A DNA stretch of 64,000 nt from Endozoicomonas sp. OPT23 (GTDB taxonomy: Bacteria > Pseudomonadota > Gammaproteobacteria > Pseudomonadales > Endozoicomonadaceae), in assembly GCF_009653635.1 (NCBI RefSeq), contig NZ_PPFD01000009.1, positions 1 through 64,000 of the forward strand. The letters are read 5' to 3'. The notes beneath the pieces are model-generated. The model made no database searches, had not been told where the DNA came from, and worked only from the letters and a program-made list of their open reading frames with translations. This document shows positions 1 through 6,303 of the stretch, piece after piece. The stretch's first letter is position 1. The number at the start of each line of letters is the position of its first letter. A program made the translations under genes and the position numbers.

Positions 1-2
1 AT

Positions 3-71
3 GATTGTCATCCTGAATACTATGCTGAAAAACGGGACATGTTGGGGAGAAAATATCACCTGAAAACTTGA
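3..71 (+). CDS. 3' end of an unidentified ORF entering from the left edge
   Basis: An open frame runs from the first bases of the window to a TGA at 69-71 and gives a 22-residue charged C-terminus ending in RKYHLKT. I do not recognise the family. It lies just outside the last attC remnant, so it may belong to whatever truncated the cassette array, for example a mobile element or chromosomal flank. It is too short to decide whether it is real. Confidence 0.2.
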   Translation, partial: DCHPEYYAEKRDMLGRKYHLKT

Positions 72-74
72 CTA

Positions 75-96
75 TAGGCCACAGTCACTTGTTATG
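75..96 (-). repeat. Remnant of an integron attC site (half site)
   Basis: On the - strand this reads CATAACAAGTGACTGTGG, which matches the 5' half (R''-L'' side) of the complete attC sites further along the array. The opposite half, which should contain a GCGTTA core, is absent from positions 1-75. The distal cassette therefore seems to have lost its recombination site, which would fix it in place and mark the end of the array. Confidence 0.5.
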
Positions 97-118
97 TTCC
101 GATTCTACGATTACCTAA

Positions 119-670
119 CTATGCGACAATAATTTGATAGCCGACACTGATAATTGCTAAAAAAAACATCTTTTCAAAAAAGAGATTCCCTTTTTCCACA
201 TTTTGAATATCTATTGGCTGTTTTGTCATGAAATAAATCATGAGAGAAAAAAGCATATAAATAACTTGACTCATGCTTGCTCTATCAAATGATGCACCAG
301 TGAGGTTTTGCCCTATAGGGCTATATAATGCAATCCACGTTTTTAGAATTTTAGTCTCAGAGAGAGTTAACTTTCTTCCATCGAAAAGATAATTACAAGT
401 ATCAGGGTCTGTACGCTTTATTATCTTGTTACCATCTACTTCAAGCTCAACGATACAATGACTATCTCTAAACTCCTTCACATATTGACTAGAGATAACA
501 ACCACCTCTTTTCTTACTTTATCGAGTATAAAAAGGTCAAAGATAATTATGACTACAGTGGAAAAGATAAAGATCCAAAAAGGCATCATGTACTTGTTCT
601 TAGTACTTAGATCTAGATATATGAATCTGTCGATTAATTCTTTCATAGTGATTGATGATTTTAGGAACAT
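119..670 (-). CDS. Integron cassette: membrane protein of unknown function
   Basis: This 183-residue protein is not recognised. It has a hydrophobic segment near residues 30-50 (IFIFSTVVIIIFDLFIL), a hydrophilic central region with two cysteines (Cys72 and Cys92), and two hydrophobic C-terminal segments near 135-148 and 167-182, so an inner-membrane protein is likely. The first ATG overlaps the GTTATG core of the upstream attC; Met9 (position 646) is an alternative start. It is the cassette furthest from intI, and its downstream attC is only a remnant. As usual for integron cassettes it has no visible promoter of its own, so expression would depend on readthrough. Confidence 0.6.
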   Translation of the reverse strand: MFLKSSITMKELIDRFIYLDLSTKNKYMMPFWIFIFSTVVIIIFDLFILDKVRKEVVVISSQYVKEFRDSHCIVELEVDGNKIIKRTDPDTCNYLFDGRKLTLSETKILKTWIALYSPIGQNLTGASFDRASMSQVIYMLFSLMIYFMTKQPIDIQNVEKGNLFFEKMFFLAIISVGYQIIVA

Positions 671-721
671 AACGCCTGCTTAAGGGGCGCCGTAGGCGTC
701 CCATTTGAAGCACTTGTTATG
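668..721 (-). repeat. attC recombination site 1
   Basis: On the - strand the site opens with CATAACAAGTGC and closes with GCAGGCGTTATG, and the arms between them pair around GGGACGCCTACGGCGCCCC. This is the layout of a short (about 55 bp) attC: 5'-AAC core, foldable middle, and a 3'-GTT core cut by IntI. It separates the membrane-protein cassette from kptA and includes the kptA stop codon. Confidence 0.85.
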
Positions 722-1253
722 TTTCGGTTAAGTAATTTGCAGGGACAGCATTGACAAGCCAAACGTTATTAGCTGATTTGTAGAATTTATAACCTTCAGC
801 GTACATTTTCTTAGCTGGTATTTTAAAAATGACTGGCTTCCCGTATCTTGTACCAACCGATTGGGCAACTTCTTTGAACTGTGACAGATGTACATGCTGT
901 CTTTGTTGTTTTATAAGTCCTTGCTCTCGGATAGATGGCAAAAACCTGCTGGCAGTACCGTGGAATAATATTTCAGGAGGTTCATTTTCGGCAAGCTCTA
1001 AGTCCACTACGATAGAATGACCTTGGTTTGCTCTGATTTTCTGACCAGAGGCATCAATGCTAAACCTTTGCTTATCATTTGTTTCAACAGCAAGAAGTAT
1101 ATTTTCTTTGGAAATGTTTTCCTCTGAACTTTTATCGAGTATTTCATCAATATAAGCCCATCCATTTTCATCCAATGATATTCCAATAGCTTCAGGTTTG
1201 TGCCGAAGAATGAAACTAAGAAATTTTGATATTTTTGTTAATTCTTTATTCAT
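717..1253 (-). CDS. kptA: Integron cassette: RNA 2'-phosphotransferase (KptA/Tpt1 family)
   Basis: The protein is 178 residues, the usual length of bacterial KptA. Family motifs occur in order: an N-terminal winged-helix-like part with FILRHKPE near residues 14-21, KQRFSI, RANQGHS, the FHGT segment, the VGTRYGKPVIF strand-loop, and FYKSANNVWL near the C-terminus. Tpt1/KptA enzymes remove a 2'-phosphate from RNA using NAD+, giving ADP-ribose 1'',2''-cyclic phosphate. In fungi this finishes tRNA splicing; the role in bacteria is not settled. Here it is a mobile cassette flanked by two attC sites. The Arg-His pair (17-18) and later Arg residues expected in the active site are present, so it should be active. 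Confidence 0.92.
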   Translation of the reverse strand: MNKELTKISKFLSFILRHKPEAIGISLDENGWAYIDEILDKSSEENISKENILLAVETNDKQRFSIDASGQKIRANQGHSIVVDLELAENEPPEILFHGTASRFLPSIREQGLIKQQRQHVHLSQFKEVAQSVGTRYGKPVIFKIPAKKMYAEGYKFYKSANNVWLVNAVPANYLTET

Positions 1254-1273
1254 GCTCGATACCGATTTAGAAA

Positions 1274-1344
1274 CATAACGCCCACTTGTGGGGCGCCGTA
1301 GGCGTCCCAGCCAGCTTGCTGGCGAACACCAAGTTCTTGTTATG
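1274..1344 (-). repeat. attC recombination site 2
   Basis: On the - strand it opens with CATAACAAGAACTTGG and closes with GGGCGTTATG around the shared GGGACGCCTACGGCGCCCC middle. It is longer than site 1 (about 71 bp) because of extra bases near the CCAGCCAGC stretch. It separates kptA from the zinc-ribbon cassette. Confidence 0.85.
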
Positions 1345-1371
1345 TGTAAAATGGCACACTGCCTGATGTGT

Positions 1372-1794
1372 TTATATTTTGCGTTTGTTACGATCTAGCT
1401 TTTGAAGAAACGATTTATTTGGATGGGGCTTCTCTAATGCCTTCTCTTCCATATGGGATTTTTGTTGATCTTTTTCGGCTTTGATTATATTTCTACACGA
1501 AAAACAGCGGATTGCTGTTGAGTCAATGCACCCTTTAGCTATTTCATACCACCACTTTTGATCCCTAGCACTCCACATCTCTTCAGATTTGCAGTCAACA
1601 CAAATATAACACTTGTCAATATAGAAGTATGGAAGTGGGCCATAAGTGTTATTGTGAGAAAGCTCTTTGTGATCTGCTCGAATTGTTCCTTCTGGAAGGC
1701 TCTGCATATCTTCATAAGGGTTTAATAAGACATCATTCTGCTTTGCCCTTCGTTTGGCAAGTATCTCTTGCTTTCGTTTTTTTCCACTCTTCAT
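1372..1794 (-). CDS. Integron cassette: zinc-ribbon domain protein
   Basis: This 140-residue protein starts with a very basic stretch (MKSGKKRKQEILAKRRAKQ). Its centre carries two Cys-X2-Cys knuckles (CYICVDC near residues 77-83 and CFSC near 116-119) separated by a WSARDQKWWYEIAKG segment. This pattern matches the small 'probable zinc-ribbon' proteins common in bacterial genomes and cassettes. The tail is again basic. Such proteins may bind nucleic acid or a protein partner, but no function is established. It is flanked by attC sites and has no obvious promoter. Confidence 0.75.
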   Translation of the reverse strand: MKSGKKRKQEILAKRRAKQNDVLLNPYEDMQSLPEGTIRADHKELSHNNTYGPLPYFYIDKCYICVDCKSEEMWSARDQKWWYEIAKGCIDSTAIRCFSCRNIIKAEKDQQKSHMEEKALEKPHPNKSFLQKLDRNKRKI

Positions 1795-1820
1795 GATAAA
1801 TGATGAACTTTGTTTTTACA

Positions 1821-1881
1821 CATAACGCCAAATTCAGGGGCTGGCGCAGCAGGCGACAGTCCCATGGAATTTTTTGTTAGG
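1821..1881 (-). repeat. attC recombination site 3
   Basis: On the - strand it opens with CCTAACAAAAAATTCC and closes with TTTGGCGTTATG. The middle is GGGACTGTCGCCTGC followed by GCCAGCCCC, a different core stem from sites 1, 2, 4 and 6 but shared with site 5. It separates the zinc-ribbon and lipoprotein cassettes. Confidence 0.8.
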
Positions 1882-1885
1882 TGCA

Positions 1886-2371
1886 TTATTTTAAAATAGG
1901 TTCTTCACAGACATACCAATTTTGGATAGATGTTTGCTTACATCGCCAAGTCTCTGTGGCAATAATTTTTATATAACTATCCGGATTGATGACAAAATCA
2001 TATGATTGATGGATGTCACCAAATACACCCGCCTCATATGTTATAAAATCCATACTTCCTGTTTTTCTATCTATAGATACAGACTGAATTCCTAGACTTT
2101 TCATTTTTGAATATATCTCAGTATATTTATCAATCTCTACCTTAGTTGGTTCATGATCAAACTCTTTATAAGAGTTACCCTTCCATGGAAGTGAAACATA
2201 ATTTAGTCCATTTAGGCTTTCTACATCTCCTTTAATTTGAATTATTTTTTGGAAGTTTTCCATAAACCAAACTTCATCTCTTTTTTCACCAAAAAAACCA
2301 CAACCAATAAGAAGAGATGAAAGTAATATTATTACTATTGGTATCCGCATAAATTGAATTAACTCCTGCAC
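1886..2371 (-). CDS. Integron cassette: lipoprotein of unknown function
   Basis: This 161-residue protein has a short N-region, the hydrophobic stretch IPIVIILLSSLLIGC, and a lipobox (LIGC) with the acylated cysteine at residue 24. It should therefore be exported and lipidated by signal peptidase II. The mature part has no recognised domain; two cysteines near the C-terminus (WRCKQTSIQNWYVCEEP) could form a disulfide. The start codon lies at the attC 4 boundary. AT content is high, as in the other cassettes. Confidence 0.7.
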   Translation of the reverse strand: MQELIQFMRIPIVIILLSSLLIGCGFFGEKRDEVWFMENFQKIIQIKGDVESLNGLNYVSLPWKGNSYKEFDHEPTKVEIDKYTEIYSKMKSLGIQSVSIDRKTGSMDFITYEAGVFGDIHQSYDFVINPDSYIKIIATETWRCKQTSIQNWYVCEEPILK

Positions 2372-2448
2372 CTAACGCCTGCTTAAGGGGCGCCGAAGGC
2401 GTCCCAGTGGAGGGCGAAGCCCGTAACGACCTTAAAGCTCTTGTTATG
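2371..2448 (-). repeat. attC recombination site 4
   Basis: On the - strand it opens with CATAACAAGAGC and closes with GCAGGCGTTAGG, with a GGGACGCC ... GGCGCCCC middle and about 20 extra bases including GGGCTTCGCCC, which can form its own hairpin. It separates the lipoprotein cassette from the LysE cassette. Confidence 0.85.
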
Positions 2449-2455
2449 CTCACGT

Positions 2456-3079
2456 TTACTTGGTGCTGAAGATAAGGCCGCCACCAAATGCAATAAAGGC
2501 ACTGTTGTAGATTTTCGAGAATGTGTTGCCGAATCTAGTGCTTTTCATTGAGCTTGATATATTTCTAGCAAGATACGAATAAGTTAAGTGAACTGAAGCC
2601 ACAATAATGCTGATGGTAAAGAACATTAATATGAACTGAGATGGTATGGGGTAATCACTAGATATAAATTGTGGCAAAAATGCAGATAAAAATATAACAG
2701 TTTTAGGATTACTTGCTGAAACCAAAAAACCTGACTTGAAGTTTGAAGGAACTTTACTCAAAGTTTCTTCTTGGCTAGACGTTGAATTATTTTTACTGTT
2801 TTTCAGTAACCCCATTACTCCAAGATATATTAGATACACACCACCAATAATTTTTAGAATAAGGAATGCAAAAGGAGATTGCTCTAGTACTGCTCCAGCT
2901 CCGAAGGCTACAAGAACCACGATAATAGCTTGGCAAGATAAGTTGCCAAGAATAGACAAAGTTGCTTCTTTATATCCGTTTTTCACGGCGTTCTGTACTA
3001 CGAAGAGTACATTCGGTCCCGGCGCTAACGTGATGAATAGATAAGATAAGAAAAACAAAGACCAGAGTTCAAAATTCAA
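2456..3079 (-). CDS. Integron cassette: LysE/RhtB-family amino-acid exporter
   Basis: The protein is 207 residues, typical for LysE-type translocators. The family signature LAPGPNVLFVVQNAVKNG is at residues 18-35, followed by about six hydrophobic segments and the conserved FLVSASNPKTVIFLSAFLPQF stretch in the middle (residues 114-134). These inner-membrane carriers export amino acids or related metabolites using the proton gradient. The substrate cannot be told from sequence. Related exporters are common integron cargo. Downstream of the stop lies attC 4, upstream attC 5. Confidence 0.88.
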   Translation of the reverse strand: MNFELWSLFFLSYLFITLAPGPNVLFVVQNAVKNGYKEATLSILGNLSCQAIIVVLVAFGAGAVLEQSPFAFLILKIIGGVYLIYLGVMGLLKNSKNNSTSSQEETLSKVPSNFKSGFLVSASNPKTVIFLSAFLPQFISSDYPIPSQFILMFFTISIIVASVHLTYSYLARNISSSMKSTRFGNTFSKIYNSAFIAFGGGLIFSTK

Positions 3080-3105
3080 AGTTAACTCCTTATTATTTTA
3101 GTGGG

Positions 3106-3167
3106 CATAACGCCTGCATGTGGGGCTGGCGCCGCAGGCGACAGTCCCAACGATGCACTTGTTAAGT
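3106..3167 (-). repeat. attC recombination site 5
   Basis: On the - strand it opens with CTTAACAAGTGCATCG and closes with GCAGGCGTTATG, with the GGGACTGTCGCCTGC ... GCCAGCCCC middle shared with site 3. It separates the LysE and small-lipoprotein cassettes. Confidence 0.82.
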
Positions 3168-3172
3168 GTCGA

Positions 3173-3466
3173 TTATTGTACTTGATCTTTTTCGAATACA
3201 AGAATTTTCTCTAAGATCTCTTCTTTTGAAAATACAAGAGCAGTTTTCCTTCCATACGGTGCAGAATATAAAAAGACACTTCTGCCATCAGAATTATTGT
3301 CAATATGTATTGGTTCCCCCATCATATTTCTTACATCCTCTTGAGTAGTAATATTAATGTCTAAGAATGTGTAATCAGAAGGTTTGACACTATGTTTATA
3401 TTTTGAAGAACTACAACCAGCAATAGTTAATGCCGCTACAAGCAGGACAATTATTTTATATTTCAT
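3173..3466 (-). CDS. Integron cassette: small BamE/SmpA-like lipoprotein
   Basis: I chose the ATG at 3466 because it gives a clean signal peptide (MKYKIIVLLVAALTIAGC) with lipobox AGC and acylated Cys18; the open frame extends upstream to 3535 without signal-like sequence. The mature part is about 80 residues. TTQEDVRNMMGEPIHID resembles the helix-turn-strand opening of BamE/SmpA-fold lipoproteins ('thou shalt ... G-x-P'), and RSVFLYSAPYGRKTALVFSK fits the following strands. The fold assignment is moderate; the function is unknown. A 45-bp AT-rich leader separates it from attC 6. Confidence 0.6.
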   Translation of the reverse strand: MKYKIIVLLVAALTIAGCSSSKYKHSVKPSDYTFLDINITTQEDVRNMMGEPIHIDNNSDGRSVFLYSAPYGRKTALVFSKEEILEKILVFEKDQVQ

Positions 3467-3580
3467 TTTAATTAAACCCATTTTGCTAAAAAATAAATTT
3501 ATATATCTACAGTAAAAGATCTCACAGAGACACAATTGTTATAGTTATAATATCCCAGATGATAAATTTGATCTCAGACA

Positions 3581-3633
3581 CTTAACGCCTAAATCAGGTG
3601 CGCCGTAGGCGTCACCTGGATTTTCTTGTTATG
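3581..3633 (-). repeat. attC recombination site 6
   Basis: On the - strand it opens with CATAACAAGAAAATCC and closes with TTTAGGCGTTAAG around AGGTGACGCCTACGGCG. About 53 bp long. It separates the HNH cassette from the small lipoprotein cassette and overlaps the stop codon of the HNH gene. Confidence 0.82.
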
Positions 3634-4735
3634 TTTTTGTTAGTACAAATATTGGAATTAACCCTTCCCACTGCTCACCATGCCCCCATTCAAGTTTTAC
3701 TGACGCTTGAATCCTGCTATGGATTAGCTCTTTACTTACAATACTGACTTCTAAAAAGCGCTTAATAAATGGAAGAGATGGTCTGAGTTCCTTGTTAAAG
3801 TTCCTTTCAATTGGGATTAGTGAAAGCCTTATCAACTCAAGTTTGATGAGCCTAGAAAACAATATCAGATCATCAGAGTTTCTGTTGTAGTATTCAGTTG
3901 CGAGTGAACCTAAATCCTTTTCACTTTCTATCTCACCTTTCAAAGTGCTCATGCATATTGAGATCATTTGCTTCGCATTTTCAATCCCACTGACATGCGC
4001 AAAACTACCATTCTCAACAAAAATGTCACCATCAGGACCGATAGCCATATCAGTGCCTGATTTTCTAGGATCTGTTGGGGTTATTTTATCTTCAACACTT
4101 ATAGTAAGAATGTTTTTATTTTCAGAGTTTATAGTGAGCTCTATATCTTTTATTTTCCGAGCATCACCTTGTGATTCTGAAACTACATATTGCTCACTTT
4201 CTGGGAGAGAGCTAAAAGATAGAACATATTCACTTATAGTGCAGCTATTGCCAATCTCTGATTTTACAATCTCAAAATCCCATTTTTTTTGATGTATTGA
4301 TTTCCAGCGAGCATACAGGATATTCTTGCTGCCTATCTGTATTAAAGAGCTACCTTTCAAATTACCTTCTAATGCTGGTTCCTTTAAAATTTCAGCGGCA
4401 TTTCTTTCTGCTTGCTCTTTCCATTTAATCAAGGTTGCAGCAGAGTACTCTGTATAATCTACATCAATCAGACTTCCATGATTGCGACACATCCATATAC
4501 CATTAGTTATGTGTCTTCTCTCGTCTCTTGTCATTTCTGGATTAAATCGCGGCCCATTCGGTGCAGCTGCATATATATGCGCTGCAATTCCATTATTAAT
4601 TCTTTTAGTAGGATCATCAGAATCAGGGCCGACTGTGCTTATATTGCAACCAGGAAATGAACATCTCCACCCAACACGCTCAGCCATAATACGTTTTGTA
4701 TTTGGGGTGAAATTATCCCGATTTTGATTCTGCAT
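3629..4735 (-). CDS. First integron cassette: HNH-nuclease fusion protein, candidate defence effector
   Basis: This 368-residue protein begins with an HNH-type zinc/nuclease module. Cys25 and Cys30 (RCSFPGC), His53 in AAHIYAAAPNGPRF, Asn78 in ITNGIWMC, Cys83 and His86 fit a treble-clef HNH with four zinc ligands and a catalytic His/Asn. This exact module is frequent in bacterial defence genes such as ABC-3C-type effectors (family knowledge). Residues about 225-300 (DGDIFVENGSFAHVSGIENA, then STLKGEIESEKDLG) resemble the gp25-like fold of phage baseplate proteins, though only loosely. No transmembrane segment is visible. The gene is next to attI, the position of the most recently captured and best expressed cassette. 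No partner gene is adjacent. Confidence 0.7.
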   Translation of the reverse strand: MQNQNRDNFTPNTKRIMAERVGWRCSFPGCNISTVGPDSDDPTKRINNGIAAHIYAAAPNGPRFNPEMTRDERRHITNGIWMCRNHGSLIDVDYTEYSAATLIKWKEQAERNAAEILKEPALEGNLKGSSLIQIGSKNILYARWKSIHQKKWDFEIVKSEIGNSCTISEYVLSFSSLPESEQYVVSESQGDARKIKDIELTINSENKNILTISVEDKITPTDPRKSGTDMAIGPDGDIFVENGSFAHVSGIENAKQMISICMSTLKGEIESEKDLGSLATEYYNRNSDDLILFSRLIKLELIRLSLIPIERNFNKELRPSLPFIKRFLEVSIVSKELIHSRIQASVKLEWGHGEQWEGLIPIFVLTKT

Positions 4736-5037
4736 ATAACTCCATAATTAGATTAAAAAACATAACAGCAGCTTATACGCCCAAGCGACATATAACCTAC
4801 TGTACCTTTATTTAAAAACTCACTCTAACCCTTAGAGCATCAACGTTCAAAGGCTAGAGTGCCAAAAATGCACATAAATTCGAGTTCGCAAAACAGCTTT
4901 CATATAATTGCCGTTCATGAGAAGAGGCTTTTCCGATCCATCTGGAGACACTCGGGCAGTAAGCTTGAAAATATACTGGCAAAATTGCTTATACGAACTA
5001 TTTTTCTGTCTTTGTAGAAAAACAGTTCGTATAAGCA
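4736..5037. other. attI and leader region between intI and the first cassette
   Basis: This 302-bp stretch has no gene. On the - strand the first cassette junction is a GTTATG core at 4761-4766 (top CATAAC), where IntI would insert new cassettes. An imperfect inverted repeat CACTCTAACCCTT / AAAGGCTAGAGTG lies at 4821-4833 and 4849-4861. I could not identify a convincing cassette promoter (Pc) on the - strand. No canonical LexA operator is visible; TACTGT at 4799-4804 is only a half site. Confidence 0.65.
4965..4995 (+). promoter_or_regulatory. Possible sigma-70 promoter of intI
   Basis: TTGAAA at 4965-4970 and TTATAC at 4989-4994 (or TATACG at 4990-4995) are spaced by 18-19 bp. The -10 element would sit inside the left arm of the 54-bp inverted repeat, so anything binding the repeat would also block RNA polymerase. 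Moderate match only. Confidence 0.35.
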
Positions 5038-5038
5038 A
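4985..5038. repeat. 54-bp inverted repeat reaching the intI start codon
   Basis: The outer arms TTGCTTATACGAACT (4985-4999) and AGTTCGTATAAGCAA (5024-5038) are perfectly complementary over 15 bp. After one mismatched pair, TTTTTCT and AGAAAAA extend the stem by 7 bp around the loop GTCTTTGT. The right arm ends on the A of the integrase ATG and fills the place where a ribosome-binding site should be. It could be an operator, a translation-blocking hairpin, or a single-stranded-DNA structure in attI. Confidence 0.9.
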
Positions 5039-5988
5039 TGAGACTTCAGGAACAGTTCCGTATCGCAATTCGTAGCGCAAACTACTCTTTGTCGACAGAA
5101 AGGTCTTACTGGTGGTGGATAAAAAAATTCATTAAATTTCATGGAATGAAACACCCTGACTCTTTGAAAGGTAATCACGTCAGAGATTTTCTAACTCATC
5201 TTGTGATGAAACATCACGTGGCCATCAGTACCCAACAACAAGCGCTCAGTGCCATTGTCTTTCTTTATAAACACGTATTGGGATATGAAAACATAACAAT
5301 AAGCGACTGGCTTAATGCCCGAAAACCAAAGAAATTACCTGTTGTGCTTTCTGCTGATGAGGTCAACAGGGTTTTGGCACATATGAAAGATACTCCGTTA
5401 CTGGTTTCTCAACTTATGTACGGTTCCGGCTTACGACTTATGGAAGCCATGCGACTTCGAATTAAAGACGTTGATCTCGGCAGAATGGAAATTACTGTTC
5501 GTCATGGCAAAGGCGGTAAAGACCGTATGACTGTTCTACCAAAGGTCGCCATCCCTTCACTTAAACTTCATATAGATAAATCAAGAGTGCTTCATGAAGA
5601 AGCTCAGCTTAAAAGCATTAACTTCGTTCATCTGCCCAATGCACTTGCGAAGAAATATCCTAACGCTGGAAATGAGTTAGCCTGGCAATATGTTTTTGCC
5701 AGCCAACTAATATCGAGAGACCCCATCACCGGACGTTCAGGTCGTCACCATATCAGTGAACGGAACATCCAGAAATCGGTCAAGATTGCTGTTCATAAAG
5801 CAGGCATTAATAAACCGGCAAGCTGCCATACCTTTCGGCACAGTTTCGCGACACACCTTCTGGAAAATGGTTACGACATTAGAACGGTACAGGAGCTGTT
5901 AGGACACACAAATGTTAATACGACGATGATTTACACCCATGTTCTCAACAAAGGCGGGCGAGCCGTTATAAGTCCTGCAGATATTTAA
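5038..5988 (+). CDS. intI: Integron integrase IntI (tyrosine recombinase)
   Basis: The protein is 316 residues, standard for IntI. The N-terminal SAM-like domain reads YSLSTERSYWWWIKKFIKFH. The catalytic domain has the first Arg in GSGLRLMEAMRLRIKDVD, then the HTFRHSFATHLLENGYDIRT box with His and the second Arg, LGHTNVNTTMIYTHVL with the last His and the nucleophilic Tyr. The IntI-specific insertion is present (ALAKKYPNAGNELAWQYVFA), which separates integron integrases from XerC/D. It catalyses attC x attI and attC x attC recombination. It is divergent from the cassettes, the classic arrangement. All catalytic residues are intact, so the integron should still be active. No Shine-Dalgarno is visible because the inverted repeat occupies that position. 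Confidence 0.97.
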   Translation: MRLQEQFRIAIRSANYSLSTERSYWWWIKKFIKFHGMKHPDSLKGNHVRDFLTHLVMKHHVAISTQQQALSAIVFLYKHVLGYENITISDWLNARKPKKLPVVLSADEVNRVLAHMKDTPLLVSQLMYGSGLRLMEAMRLRIKDVDLGRMEITVRHGKGGKDRMTVLPKVAIPSLKLHIDKSRVLHEEAQLKSINFVHLPNALAKKYPNAGNELAWQYVFASQLISRDPITGRSGRHHISERNIQKSVKIAVHKAGINKPASCHTFRHSFATHLLENGYDIRTVQELLGHTNVNTTMIYTHVLNKGGRAVISPADI

Positions 5989-6303
5989 CCACGCTACCGC
6001 ACGAGGATTTCAACCACATCAGGCTGGAAGCATAGTTCCCTTTAGCTTTCTTGTTCGTGTGAGCATCTGCTCATTTTGCTCGTATTTTACAGACGACATC
6101 ATTCAATTAATAGATTAATAAATATGAAATTTGTTATTCGCTGAAGTCGCAGTATTAATAACCACTAACCGCACCTCTCACATTAACCAATATGCATTAG
6201 TTGCCATGCCTGAAAAATATAGGGTTACTCAACATTGGCTTATTTTGCTGACCAGCACTGCTCTGATTTATGATGGTATTCCAGCATCTTATAGACGGAC
6301 AGT
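5989..6303. other. Intergenic region between intI and polB
   Basis: No gene is supported here. GAGCATCTGCTC (6061-6072) is a short hairpin followed by ATTTTG and could be a weak terminator for intI. ACAGTA at 6299-6304, directly before the polB start, resembles one half of a LexA operator, but the partner half is poor, so SOS control is not shown by sequence. Confidence 0.4.

Noticed and set aside
668-3633. CRISPR array (regularly spaced palindromic repeats)
   Set aside because: The repeats are attC sites: spacing of 400-1,100 bp with a gene between each pair and no cas genes.
4736-4985. Cassette promoter Pc on the - strand
   Set aside because: Several partial -35/-10 pairs exist, but none is clearly better than chance.
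4985-5038. LexA operator controlling intI (CTGT...ACAG inside the inverted repeat)
   Set aside because: CTGT and ACAG are 12 bp apart, not the 8 bp of a LexA box, and they belong to the larger palindrome.
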